Shown here piece by piece: positions 1-5,012 of a stretch of DNA of 5,229 bases. A program made the position numbers and the translations under genes. The DNA comes from Comamonadaceae bacterium (GTDB lineage Bacteria > Pseudomonadota > Gammaproteobacteria > Burkholderiales > Burkholderiaceae_C): the NCBI GenBank assembly GCA_947451445.1, contig CANFZJ010000239.1, positions 1 to 5,229 on the forward strand, written 5' to 3'. The notes beneath the pieces were generated by a model that had not been told where the DNA came from, did not search any database, and worked only from the letters and a program-made list of their open reading frames with translations. Position 1 is the stretch's first letter, and each line of letters opens with the position of its first letter.

Positions 1-30
1 CCACCTGCCCCGTAGTTAACAAGGACTTAC

Positions 31-327
31 ATGCACACCCTGTACGACTCCGAATCCTTTGTGGTGGTCCATATGCTGCCCAGCCTGGCGCTGGAAAGCC
101 TGATGCCGCTGGCCGACACCGCGCCGCCCGCGCCCACGCTGCAGCGCCACGGCTTTGAGATTGTGGATAAACGGTCGGGCAAAGAGGTCTATCTGGACGG
201 CTCCTGGGCCGAGCTGTTCCAGCGCCACATTGCGGCATGGCAGCTCAACACCCCCACCCAAGAAGAGGTGGAAGACACGCTGGAGCAGTACGCCGAGCTG
301 GCCCAAAACACCATTTCGGTGCATTGA
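31..327 (+). CDS. DUF3567 family small protein
   Basis: Encodes 98 residues. The N-terminus (MHTLYDSESFVVV), the central segment around residues 42-60 (FEIVDKRSGKEVYLDGSWAE) and the acidic C-terminal helix ending in LAQ match my memory of the DUF3567 family, small cytosolic proteins of Burkholderiales with no established function. There is no signal peptide or membrane segment. The ATG is preceded by AAGGA (21-25) with 5 nt between, a good ribosome binding site. The length suits the family, although residues 15-37, rich in Ala and Pro, look like a variable insert. The stop codon (325-327) overlaps the TTG start of the next gene, so it is probably the first or an early gene of a coupled operon with the lipoprotein gene and purU. 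Only 30 nt upstream are visible, so its promoter cannot be judged. Family assignment is by recognition; function is unknown. Confidence 0.8.
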   Translation: MHTLYDSESFVVVHMLPSLALESLMPLADTAPPAPTLQRHGFEIVDKRSGKEVYLDGSWAELFQRHIAAWQLNTPTQEEVEDTLEQYAELAQNTISVH

Positions 328-1106
328 TACGCCCCGCTGTCCTCCTGCTGGCTTTGGCGGGCTGCGCCACCGCGCCGGCTAGCCGCATCTTTTCTTTGCT
401 ACCCGCCGACGCCATCCTGCTGGGCGAGCAGCATGACGCCCCTGACCACCAGCGTATCGAACGCGAAACCATCGAAACCTTGGCCGCCCGTGGCCAGCTA
501 GCCGCCGTCGCGCTGGAAATGGCCGAGCAAGGTCGCAGCACCGCCGACTTGCCCCGCAGCGCCAGCCCACTCCAGGTGCAAGCCGCCCTGCAGTGGGACG
601 ACCAAGCCTGGCCCTGGGCTGCCTACGGCCCGGCGGTGATGGCCGCCGTCACTGCCGGAGTGCCCGTGCTGGGCGCCAACCTGCCGCGCAGCCAGATGCG
701 TGCCGCCATGGCCAACCCGCTGCTGGACGTGCAGCTGCCCGGCCCGGCACTCAAGGCCCAGCAGCAAGCCATCCGTCTGGGCCACTGCGATCTGCTGCCG
801 GAAAGCCAAATCGGCCCCATGACCCGCATCCAGATCGCCCGCGACCAGGCCATGGCGCACACCCTGCAAACCGCCACCGTGCCCGGCAAGAGCGTGCTGC
901 TGCTGACTGGCAGCAGCCACGCCGACCCCCGTCTGGGCGTGCCACAGCACCTGCCCGAAGGTTGGGCATCAAAATCGGTGTTACTGCAGGCAGAGTCTGC
1001 GCAAGTAGCTGCTAAAAATATAGCGTCTTTCAGCCAGACCTGGAGCACGCCCCGCGTACCAGCCAAAGACTACTGCGCCGGGCTGCGACAATCCGGCTCG
1101 CCATGA
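324..1106 (+). CDS. ChaN-like lipoprotein (DUF399 / haem-binding uptake family)
   Basis: Encodes 260 residues if TTG at 324 is the start. The N-terminus, MIRPAVLLLALAGC, is a very short lipoprotein signal: one Arg, a hydrophobic stretch, then the lipobox L11-A12-G13-C14, so the mature protein would be lipid-anchored at Cys14. Family marks are GEQHD at 34-38 followed by H42, LEMAE at 64-68, the aromatic WPWAAYGP near 96-103, GANLPRS at 117-123, RDQAMA at 173-178, and LLLTGSSHA at 192-200. These fit the ChaN family (Pfam Cofac_haem_bdg); Campylobacter jejuni ChaN binds haem and is linked to iron uptake. A haem role here is inferred only. The one upstream in-frame ATG (237) would add a basic 29-residue extension lying inside the preceding gene, so TTG is preferred. 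No clear ribosome binding site precedes it, consistent with coupling to the DUF3567 stop codon. The stop overlaps the purU ATG. The 3' part (about 966-1030) is more AT-rich and includes a rare ATA codon. Confidence 0.8.
   Translation: MIRPAVLLLALAGCATAPASRIFSLLPADAILLGEQHDAPDHQRIERETIETLAARGQLAAVALEMAEQGRSTADLPRSASPLQVQAALQWDDQAWPWAAYGPAVMAAVTAGVPVLGANLPRSQMRAAMANPLLDVQLPGPALKAQQQAIRLGHCDLLPESQIGPMTRIQIARDQAMAHTLQTATVPGKSVLLLTGSSHADPRLGVPQHLPEGWASKSVLLQAESAQVAAKNIASFSQTWSTPRVPAKDYCAGLRQSGSP
999..1025 (+). repeat. repeat-like motif inside the lipoprotein gene, partner of 3865-3891
   Basis: This 27-nt stretch matches 3865-3891 at 17 of 27 positions without gaps, counted by eye. Both begin GCG, contain an AG.AGCT core and end ATAGCG. 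It also carries TAGCTGCTA (1006-1014), whose exact reverse complement is at 3869-3877. It encodes residues 226-234 of the ChaN-like protein (A-Q-V-A-A-K-N-I-A) using codons AAA-AAT-ATA that stand out in this GC-rich gene. I recall similar AGCTGCTA-containing intergenic repeats from Comamonadaceae genomes. It may be a decayed copy absorbed into the reading frame. Confidence 0.4.
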
Positions 1107-1951
1107 ATACTGCTTACATCCTTACTCTTTCGTGCCCCGACCGTCCGGGCATCGTCCACGCCGTTTCGGGCTTTTTGCTGGAGCGCGGCAGCAACATCGA
1201 AGAAGCCGGTCAGTACAACGACCACGACACCGGCCTGTTCTTCATGCGGGTGCAGTTTGCCTGCGACCAGATCCCCGCCGATGCGCTGCGCACTGCGCTG
1301 GCCAGCTTTGCCGACGGTTTCAAAATGCAGTGGAGCCTGCACGCCACCGCCGAGCCGGTGCGTACCGTGCTGATGGTCAGCAAAGAGGGCCATTGCCTGA
1401 ACGACCTGCTGTTTCGCTGGAAAAGCGGCCTGCTGCCGCTGGACATTCGCGCCATCGTCAGCAACCACCGCGACTTCTACCAGCTGGCGGCCAGCTACAA
1501 CGTGCCGTTTCACCACATTCCGGTGACGGCAGCCAGCAAGGCCCAGGCCGAGGCGCGGGCCTACGAGGTTATCGAAAATGAGAGCGCAGAATTGGTGGTG
1601 CTGGCGCGCTACATGCAGATTTTGAGCAACGATTTATGCCAAAAGCTGAGTGGCCGGGCAATCAACATCCACCACAGCTTTCTGCCCAGCTTCAAGGGTG
1701 CCAAGCCCTACTACCAGGCGCATGACCGGGGCGTGAAGCTGATCGGGGCCACCGCCCACTACGTGACAGCCGACCTGGACGAGGGCCCGATCATCGAGCA
1801 AGACGTCGCCCGCGTGGACCACAGCCGCACGGTGGAGCACTTCACCGCCCAGGGCCGGGATACCGAAAGCCAGGTGCTGGCCCGGGCTGTGAAGTGGCAC
1901 AGCGAGCACCGGGTGCTGATTAACGGCCACAAGACCGTTATCTTTAAGTAG
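1103..1951 (+). CDS. purU: formyltetrahydrofolate deformylase PurU
   Basis: Encodes 282 residues, the usual length for PurU, which hydrolyses 10-formyltetrahydrofolate to formate and tetrahydrofolate in the cytosol. It balances one-carbon pools and supplies formate for PurT-type purine synthesis. An N-terminal ACT domain (about 5-85) opens with LSCPDRPGIVHAVSGFL; in E. coli PurU glycine and methionine control activity. The formyltransferase-like catalytic domain spans about 87-282. The hydrolase site is visible: Asn188 and His190 in INIHHSFLPSFKGAKPY, and Asp226 in ADLDEGPII, with His219 nearby. The ATG at 1103 overlaps the previous stop as ATGA, and no strong ribosome binding site is seen, so translation is probably coupled to the lipoprotein gene. 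The product is complete, with the usual C-terminus INGHKTVIF. A 6-bp stem (1921-1926 with 1935-1940) lies in the last codons, and a large palindromic element begins 1 nt after the stop. Confidence 0.97.
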   Translation: MNTAYILTLSCPDRPGIVHAVSGFLLERGSNIEEAGQYNDHDTGLFFMRVQFACDQIPADALRTALASFADGFKMQWSLHATAEPVRTVLMVSKEGHCLNDLLFRWKSGLLPLDIRAIVSNHRDFYQLAASYNVPFHHIPVTAASKAQAEARAYEVIENESAELVVLARYMQILSNDLCQKLSGRAINIHHSFLPSFKGAKPYYQAHDRGVKLIGATAHYVTADLDEGPIIEQDVARVDHSRTVEHFTAQGRDTESQVLARAVKWHSEHRVLINGHKTVIFK

Positions 1952-2060
1952 CAGTTCCGTTTTGCAGTGGCGCCGAGAACAAGGCGCGAGGCCGCAGACA
2001 GTGCTTTAGCACGGCAAGGCGAAGCAACGCAGTTATCGGTGTCAATGCAAAGCGGGATTG
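1952..2060. repeat. 109-nt imperfect palindromic element between convergent purU and psd
   Basis: The outer arms 1952-1980 and 2032-2060 pair over 29 positions in a + strand transcript: 22 Watson-Crick pairs, 5 G-U pairs and 2 G/A mismatches (1967/2045 and 1977/2035). The centre holds a perfect 5-bp hairpin, GTGCT-TT-AGCAC (2001-2012), concentric with the arms. The element starts directly after the purU stop and covers the psd stop codon plus its last five codons. There is no long T tract, so it is not a textbook intrinsic terminator, but it could slow polymerase or protect mRNA 3' ends. It resembles intergenic repeats I recall from Comamonadaceae; the number of copies in the genome cannot be seen from here. 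Confidence 0.7.
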
Positions 2061-2890
2061 GCCATCACTTCGCCCAGGCGCACGCTACCTGCGGGTGCCC
2101 AGGCGGGGTTGAAACTGAGTGGTCCCTTGGGGAACAGCATCACCACGGTGGAACCGAGCAGGAAGCGGCCCATCTCCTCCCCTTGTTTCAGCATGATCTG
2201 CTGGTCGTCGTAGCGCCATTCGCGCACCGGGCCGCGCGGTGGATTAATGATCCCTTGCCACGTGGTCGCCATGCTGCCGACGATGGCTGCGCCCACCAGC
2301 ACCAGCACAAACGGCCCGCGCGCCGAGTCAAACACACACACCACCCGCTCGTTGCGCGCAAACAGACCCGGCACGCCCTGTGCCGTCACCGGATTGACCG
2401 AAAACAGCTCGCCCGGTACATAAACCATCCGCGTCAAGCGCCCATCGCAGGGCATGTGGATGCGGTGGTAGTCCTTGGGGCTGAGGTAGATGTTGGCAAA
2501 GTGGCCGTCTACAAACAGCCCGCCCAGCGCCGCGTCGCCGCCCACCAGCGCGGTGGTGGAATAGGTGTGGCCCTTGGCCTGGAATATCTGGTCGCGTTCG
2601 ATGCGGCCAAACTGGCTGATCGCGCCGTCCACCGGGCAGACCAGATCGGCCTGGGTGATGGGGCGAGCACCGGGCTTGAGGGCGCGGGTGAAAAACTCGT
2701 TGAAGCTGGCGTAGCTGGTGATGTCCGGGTTGGCTGCCTCGGCCATGTTCACGCCGTATTTGCCGACGAACCAACGGATGATGCCGGTGGTGACGCTTCC
2801 CCAGCGCCCGGTGGCGACATGCCAGCCAAAAGCGGTGATGGCGTGCTTGGGCAGCAGGTACTGCAGCCACACTTTAAAACGGTCGGACAC
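2042..2890 (-). CDS. psd: phosphatidylserine decarboxylase proenzyme Psd
   Basis: Encodes 282 residues with the GTG start at 2888-2890. Psd is an inner-membrane-associated pyruvoyl enzyme that converts phosphatidylserine to phosphatidylethanolamine. The proenzyme cleaves itself before Ser247 in the LGST motif (245-248), giving a large beta chain and a small alpha chain whose Ser becomes the pyruvoyl group. The other catalytic residues are also present: Asp88 in CPVDGAIS and His145 in DYHRIHMPCDG, completing an Asp-His-Ser triad like that of E. coli (Asp90, His147, Ser254). NEFFTRALKPGARP (64-77) is a further family mark. I chose GTG because the protein then begins MSDRFKVWLQYLLPK, as in relatives, and AGGGG lies 7 nt upstream. 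The in-frame ATG at 2962 would add 24 untypical residues and overlap the divergent regulator's start. The stop and last codons (NPALH) lie inside the palindromic element 1952-2060. Confidence 0.95.
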   Translation of the reverse strand: MSDRFKVWLQYLLPKHAITAFGWHVATGRWGSVTTGIIRWFVGKYGVNMAEAANPDITSYASFNEFFTRALKPGARPITQADLVCPVDGAISQFGRIERDQIFQAKGHTYSTTALVGGDAALGGLFVDGHFANIYLSPKDYHRIHMPCDGRLTRMVYVPGELFSVNPVTAQGVPGLFARNERVVCVFDSARGPFVLVLVGAAIVGSMATTWQGIINPPRGPVREWRYDDQQIMLKQGEEMGRFLLGSTVVMLFPKGPLSFNPAWAPAGSVRLGEVMANPALH

Positions 2891-2960
2891 GCGCAATCCC
2901 CTAGGCAAAAAGGGTGCAATTGTAGCCAGGGGGGTACTGTGCAAGGGGGACAATCGGCCC
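2891..2960. promoter_or_regulatory. divergent psd / lysR control region
   Basis: Seventy bases separate the psd GTG from the lysR ATG, so both promoters and any autoregulatory LysR site should lie here. On the - strand TACAAT (2919-2924) is a good -10 hexamer for psd; the nearest -35-like hexamer, TTGCAC (2939-2944), leaves a spacer of only 14 bp, so it is weak or activator-dependent. GTGCAA occurs twice in direct orientation (2914-2919 and 2939-2944), 25 bp apart, with a run of six G between. No convincing sigma-70 promoter for lysR is seen. Divergent placement is typical of LysR-type regulators, but that this one controls psd is inference. Confidence 0.4.
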
Positions 2961-3833
2961 ATGAGTGCTACACGTATACCCCCGATTCAATGCTTGCTGA
3001 CCTTCGAGGCATTGGCCCGTTTACGCAGTGTTTCGCAGGCGGCCGACGAGCTGTGCGTGACACCCAGCGCGGTGAGCCACCGGGTCAAGCAGTTGGAGCA
3101 GATTCTGGGCACCAAGCTGTTTGGCCGGGCCGACTTTTCGCTGACCACCGAGGGCAGCGAATACCTGGCCCATGTGCGCGAAGGCCTGTCGATTCTGGAG
3201 CGCTTTCCTAGCGCCCAGTCGGCCCCCGGCAAACGCAAGCTGCGCCTGGCTGTCACACCGACGTTTGCCCGCTCCATCCTCATCCCACGCCTGCGCCAAT
3301 TCACGGAGGCCTACCCCGAAATCGACCTGACGCTGCAGGTGTCGATTCCGTTGCTGGACGTGGTGGCGGAAGACGCGGATTTGGTGGTGCGCTTTGGCAC
3401 GGGCCGCTATGCCGATGTGGAGCATGTCTGCCTGGCCCGGGACGAAGTCACCCCCCTGGCATCGCCCGCGTTTGTGCGTGAACACGGACCGTTTGACAGC
3501 GTGGACGACCTGCAAGGTGCGCGCTTGCTGCGTTCACCACTGGAACCCTGGCGCACCTGGTTCAGCGCGCACCAGCGCGACTGGTCGGAGCCCGTAGAGG
3601 GTTCGCAGTTCAACGATATTGGCCTGATGTGCGACGGCGCGGCGGCCGGCATGGGCATCGGCCTGGTACGGCTGCGGCTGGGCTTGCCCTGGCTGGAGAA
3701 CGGTTCACTGGTGCGGCTGTTTGAGCGCAGCGTGCCTAGTCCGCATGCGCACTACCTGTGCTGGAACACCGGGGCGATGGACCGCTGGGAATGCGCGGCG
3801 TTTGCCGACTGGTTGAAAAAAGCGATTCTTTAA
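2961..3833 (+). CDS. LysR-type transcriptional regulator, GcvA-like
   Basis: Encodes 290 residues, within the normal LysR range. The N-terminal winged helix-turn-helix (about 7-66) shows the family pattern: LLTFEALARLRSVSQAADEL, then CVTPSAVSHRVKQLE as recognition helix, then LGTKLFGR and LTTEG. A linker follows, and the effector-binding domain runs from about 92 (KRKLRLAVTPTFA) to 290. The fold segments PRLRQFTEAYPEIDL and ADLVVRFGTGRY, the latter rather than the ...DLAIR... form, resemble the GcvA/AmpR branch. ATG at 2961 is preceded by a purine-rich GGGGGA (2945-2950) with 10 nt between, a slightly wide spacing. Upstream in-frame starts lie inside antisense psd and are rejected. The ligand and targets cannot be deduced. 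Candidate targets are the divergent psd and itself; the convergent peroxiredoxin gene is a weaker candidate. The transcript should end at the hairpin 3842-3883. Confidence 0.93.
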   Translation: MSATRIPPIQCLLTFEALARLRSVSQAADELCVTPSAVSHRVKQLEQILGTKLFGRADFSLTTEGSEYLAHVREGLSILERFPSAQSAPGKRKLRLAVTPTFARSILIPRLRQFTEAYPEIDLTLQVSIPLLDVVAEDADLVVRFGTGRYADVEHVCLARDEVTPLASPAFVREHGPFDSVDDLQGARLLRSPLEPWRTWFSAHQRDWSEPVEGSQFNDIGLMCDGAAAGMGIGLVRLRLGLPWLENGSLVRLFERSVPSPHAHYLCWNTGAMDRWECAAFADWLKKAIL

Positions 3834-3841
3834 ACAAAAAC

Positions 3842-3883
3842 AGCTGCTAACGCAGGTGGCACCTGCGGTAGCAGCTATTTTTT
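3842..3883. terminator. bidirectional intrinsic terminator between lysR and peroxiredoxin gene
   Basis: AGCTGCTA (3842-3849) pairs with TAGCAGCT (3869-3876). Inside it, after one A/G mismatch, CGCAGG (3851-3856) pairs with CCTGCG (3862-3867) around a 5-nt loop. On the + strand the stem is followed by T6 (3878-3883). On the - strand it is followed by a T run, the complement of the A5 at 3836-3840. The hairpin lies 8 nt after the lysR stop and 15 nt beyond the peroxiredoxin stop codon, so it can serve both convergent genes. Confidence 0.88.
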
Positions 3884-3891
3884 AGATAGCG
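3865..3891 (+). repeat. repeat-like motif overlapping the terminator, partner of 999-1025
   Basis: This stretch covers the descending arm of the terminator, its T tract and the following AGATAGCG. It agrees with 999-1025 at 17 of 27 ungapped positions, mainly GCG at the start, AG.AGCT in the middle and ATAGCG at the end. I recall similar sequences recurring between genes in Comamonadaceae. The terminator may therefore derive from a dispersed repeat. Confidence 0.4.
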
Positions 3892-3897
3892 CTTGGC

Positions 3898-4407
3898 TTA
3901 TGCGGCCTTGGCTTGGGCCAGCAAAGTCTCGGCGTCGCTGACTTGCAATTTGCCGCCTTCTTCCAGATTCAGGGTGCTGACCACGCCGTTCTTTACCAGC
4001 ATGGAATAGCGGTGGCTGCGCACACCCAGGCCCTTGGCGGTCAGGTCCAGCACCAGGCCAGCCGCCTTGGTGAAGTCGGCGCTGCCGTCGCCCAACATGC
4101 GGACTTTGCCAGCGGTCTGCTGGTCACGCGCCCAGGCACCCATGACAAACGCGTCGTTCACGCTCAGGCACCAGATTTCATCCACACCAGCGGCCTTGAA
4201 GGCTTCGGCGTTGGCCACGTAACCAGGCACATGCTGGGCCGAGCAGGTGGGGGTGAACGCGCCTGGCAAAGCGAACAGGGCAATGGTCTTGCCAGCGGTG
4301 GCCTTGGCTACGTCTACCGCATTTGGGCCGATGCTGCAGCCTTCGCCTTCGACTTCGATGTATTCAAACAGGGTGGTGGATGGCAGGGTGTCGCCGACTT
4401 TGATCAT
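3898..4407 (-). CDS. Prx5-type peroxiredoxin, probably glutathione/glutaredoxin-dependent
   Basis: Encodes 169 residues. It should reduce hydrogen peroxide and alkyl hydroperoxides in the cytosol. The peroxidatic site is PGAFTPTCS (48-56): Cys55, with Pro48 and Thr52 completing the Pxxx(T/S)xxC pattern. WCLSVNDAFVMGAWA (79-93) and LGVRSHRYSMLV (127-138, with the conserved Arg130) are typical of the Prx5 subfamily. Where human PRDX5 has its resolving Cys151, the C-terminal part here (about 148-160) has none, so a one-Cys mechanism recycled by glutathione or glutaredoxin is likely; Cys24 and Cys80 are the only other cysteines. There is no signal peptide and no fused glutaredoxin domain. The ATG at 4405-4407 has AAGGAG (4414-4419) 6 nt upstream. 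An earlier in-frame ATG (4446) lacks such a site and is rejected. It follows rpsQ on the same strand but behind a strong terminator, so it probably has its own promoter. Confidence 0.94.
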   Translation of the reverse strand: MIKVGDTLPSTTLFEYIEVEGEGCSIGPNAVDVAKATAGKTIALFALPGAFTPTCSAQHVPGYVANAEAFKAAGVDEIWCLSVNDAFVMGAWARDQQTAGKVRMLGDGSADFTKAAGLVLDLTAKGLGVRSHRYSMLVKNGVVSTLNLEEGGKLQVSDAETLLAQAKAA

Positions 4408-4427
4408 GCTGTGCTCCTTCAAGGTTA

Positions 4428-4457
4428 AAAATAAGAATGGGCCCATTCAGAGCCCAA
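4428..4457 (-). promoter_or_regulatory. possible peroxiredoxin promoter with embedded palindrome
   Basis: On the - strand TTGGGC (4452-4457, 3 of 6 to TTGACA) and TATTTT (4428-4433, 4 of 6 to TATAAT) are separated by 18 bp. The perfect 14-bp palindrome GAATGGGCCCATTC (4435-4448) lies wholly within the spacer, a place where regulators often bind. The start point would fall only a few bases before the ribosome binding site, giving a very short leader. Both hexamers are weak, so this is tentative; the palindrome itself is certain. Confidence 0.35.
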
Positions 4458-4461
4458 AAAC

Positions 4462-4490
4462 AAAAACGGCCCACATTGTGAGCCGTTTTT
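4462..4490 (-). terminator. intrinsic terminator of the rplP-rpmC-rpsQ operon
   Basis: AAAAACGGC (4462-4470) pairs with GCCGTTTTT (4482-4490), and CAC/GTG (4472-4474, 4478-4480) adds three more pairs beyond a single C/A mismatch. It begins 16 nt past the rpsQ stop. On the - strand the stem runs into TTTTTG TTTTTG, a good U tract. A weaker 5-bp stem (4438-4442 with 4452-4456) follows 5 nt later and could act as backup or belong to the next gene's promoter. Confidence 0.88.
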
Positions 4491-4506
4491 GAGAAGCAAT
4501 GCAGTG

Positions 4507-4776
4507 TTAAACCGCAATAGCCTTTTGAACCAAGCGGGTAGCAACCCAGTTCTTGGTCTTGGAGATCGGACGGCTTTCCGTGATCTCGATGGTGTCGCCC
4601 AGCTTGAACTCGCCCTTTTCGTCATGGGCGTGGTACTTGCTCGACTTACCAACGATCTTGCCGTAGAGCTCGTGCTTTACACGGCGCTCGATCAGCACGG
4701 TGACCGTCTTGGTCCGTTTGTCACTCACAACCTTGCCAACCAAGGTGCGCTTGAGGGATGTTTTAGCTTCCGTCAT
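4507..4776 (-). CDS. rpsQ: 30S ribosomal protein S17
   Basis: Encodes 89 residues, normal for bacterial S17, a primary 16S rRNA-binding OB-fold protein of the small subunit. Family marks are LVGKVVSDKRTKTVTVLIERRVKHELYGKIV near the N-terminus (12-42), the SKYHAHDE loop (46-53) and GDTIEITESRPISKTKNW (60-77). ATG at 4774-4776 has AAGGAG 7 nt upstream, and that site overlaps the rpmC stop codon (TAAGGAG), so the two are closely coupled. It is the last gene of the ribosomal run here; a strong terminator follows in place of rplN. Confidence 0.98.
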   Translation of the reverse strand: MTEAKTSLKRTLVGKVVSDKRTKTVTVLIERRVKHELYGKIVGKSSKYHAHDEKGEFKLGDTIEITESRPISKTKNWVATRLVQKAIAV

Positions 4777-4787
4777 GTTGTCGCTCC

Positions 4788-4997
4788 TTACTTAGCGGTT
4801 TTTTCAGCGGCTTGCTTCTCGACAAGAATGGTCTTGGCGCGGGCAATGTCACGGCGCGCAGTGCGGATCGTGGCTGTGTTGTTGAGTTGTTGCGTGGCTT
4901 TTTGCATACGCAGACCAAAGTGGGCGCGTTGCAGCGCTTTCACTTCGGTTTGCAGGCCGGCGACGTCTTTGGTGCGCAGTTCAGTAGATTTCGTCAT
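4788..4997 (-). CDS. rpmC: 50S ribosomal protein L29
   Basis: Encodes 69 residues, the expected size for L29, a small two-helix protein near the polypeptide exit tunnel that helps form the docking site for trigger factor and SRP together with L23. Recognisable parts are TELRTKDVAGLQTEVKALQRAHFGLRMQKATQQLNN-like helix one and TIRTARRDIARAKTIL in helix two. ATG at 4995-4997 has AGGA about 9 nt upstream, just after the rplP stop (15 nt between the genes). It is co-transcribed with rplP upstream and rpsQ downstream. Confidence 0.97.
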   Translation of the reverse strand: MTKSTELRTKDVAGLQTEVKALQRAHFGLRMQKATQQLNNTATIRTARRDIARAKTILVEKQAAEKTAK

Positions 4998-5012
4998 GTC
5001 AGTCTTTCCTAC

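Noticed and set aside
498..950. Open frames antisense to the ChaN-like gene
   Set aside because: Gly/His/Gln-rich shadow translations without domains or ribosome binding sites.
1952..2060. Attachment site or insertion-sequence remnant
   Set aside because: No transposase fragment, no target duplication visible and no tRNA nearby; the structure is better described as a palindromic repeat.
2718..2960. Upstream extension of the LysR reading frame
   Set aside because: It runs antisense through psd; the family's N-terminus fits ATG 2961 exactly.
2891..2962. Longer psd form starting at ATG 2962
   Set aside because: It adds 24 residues not typical of Psd, overlaps the lysR ATG on the other strand, and the GTG at 2888-2890 has a well placed AGGGG and the expected MSDRFK start.
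1967..3211. Long open frame of 414 codons on the + strand opposite psd
   Set aside because: It is antisense to psd and overlaps the lysR start; its translation is low-complexity (His, Ala, Gly, Gln rich) with no recognisable family. Such shadow frames are common in GC-rich DNA.
4408..4446. Upstream ATG for the peroxiredoxin (13 extra residues)
   Set aside because: The extension is encoded by the palindrome and ribosome-binding region; AAGGAG is correctly spaced for ATG 4405-4407, and relatives start MIKVGD-like.
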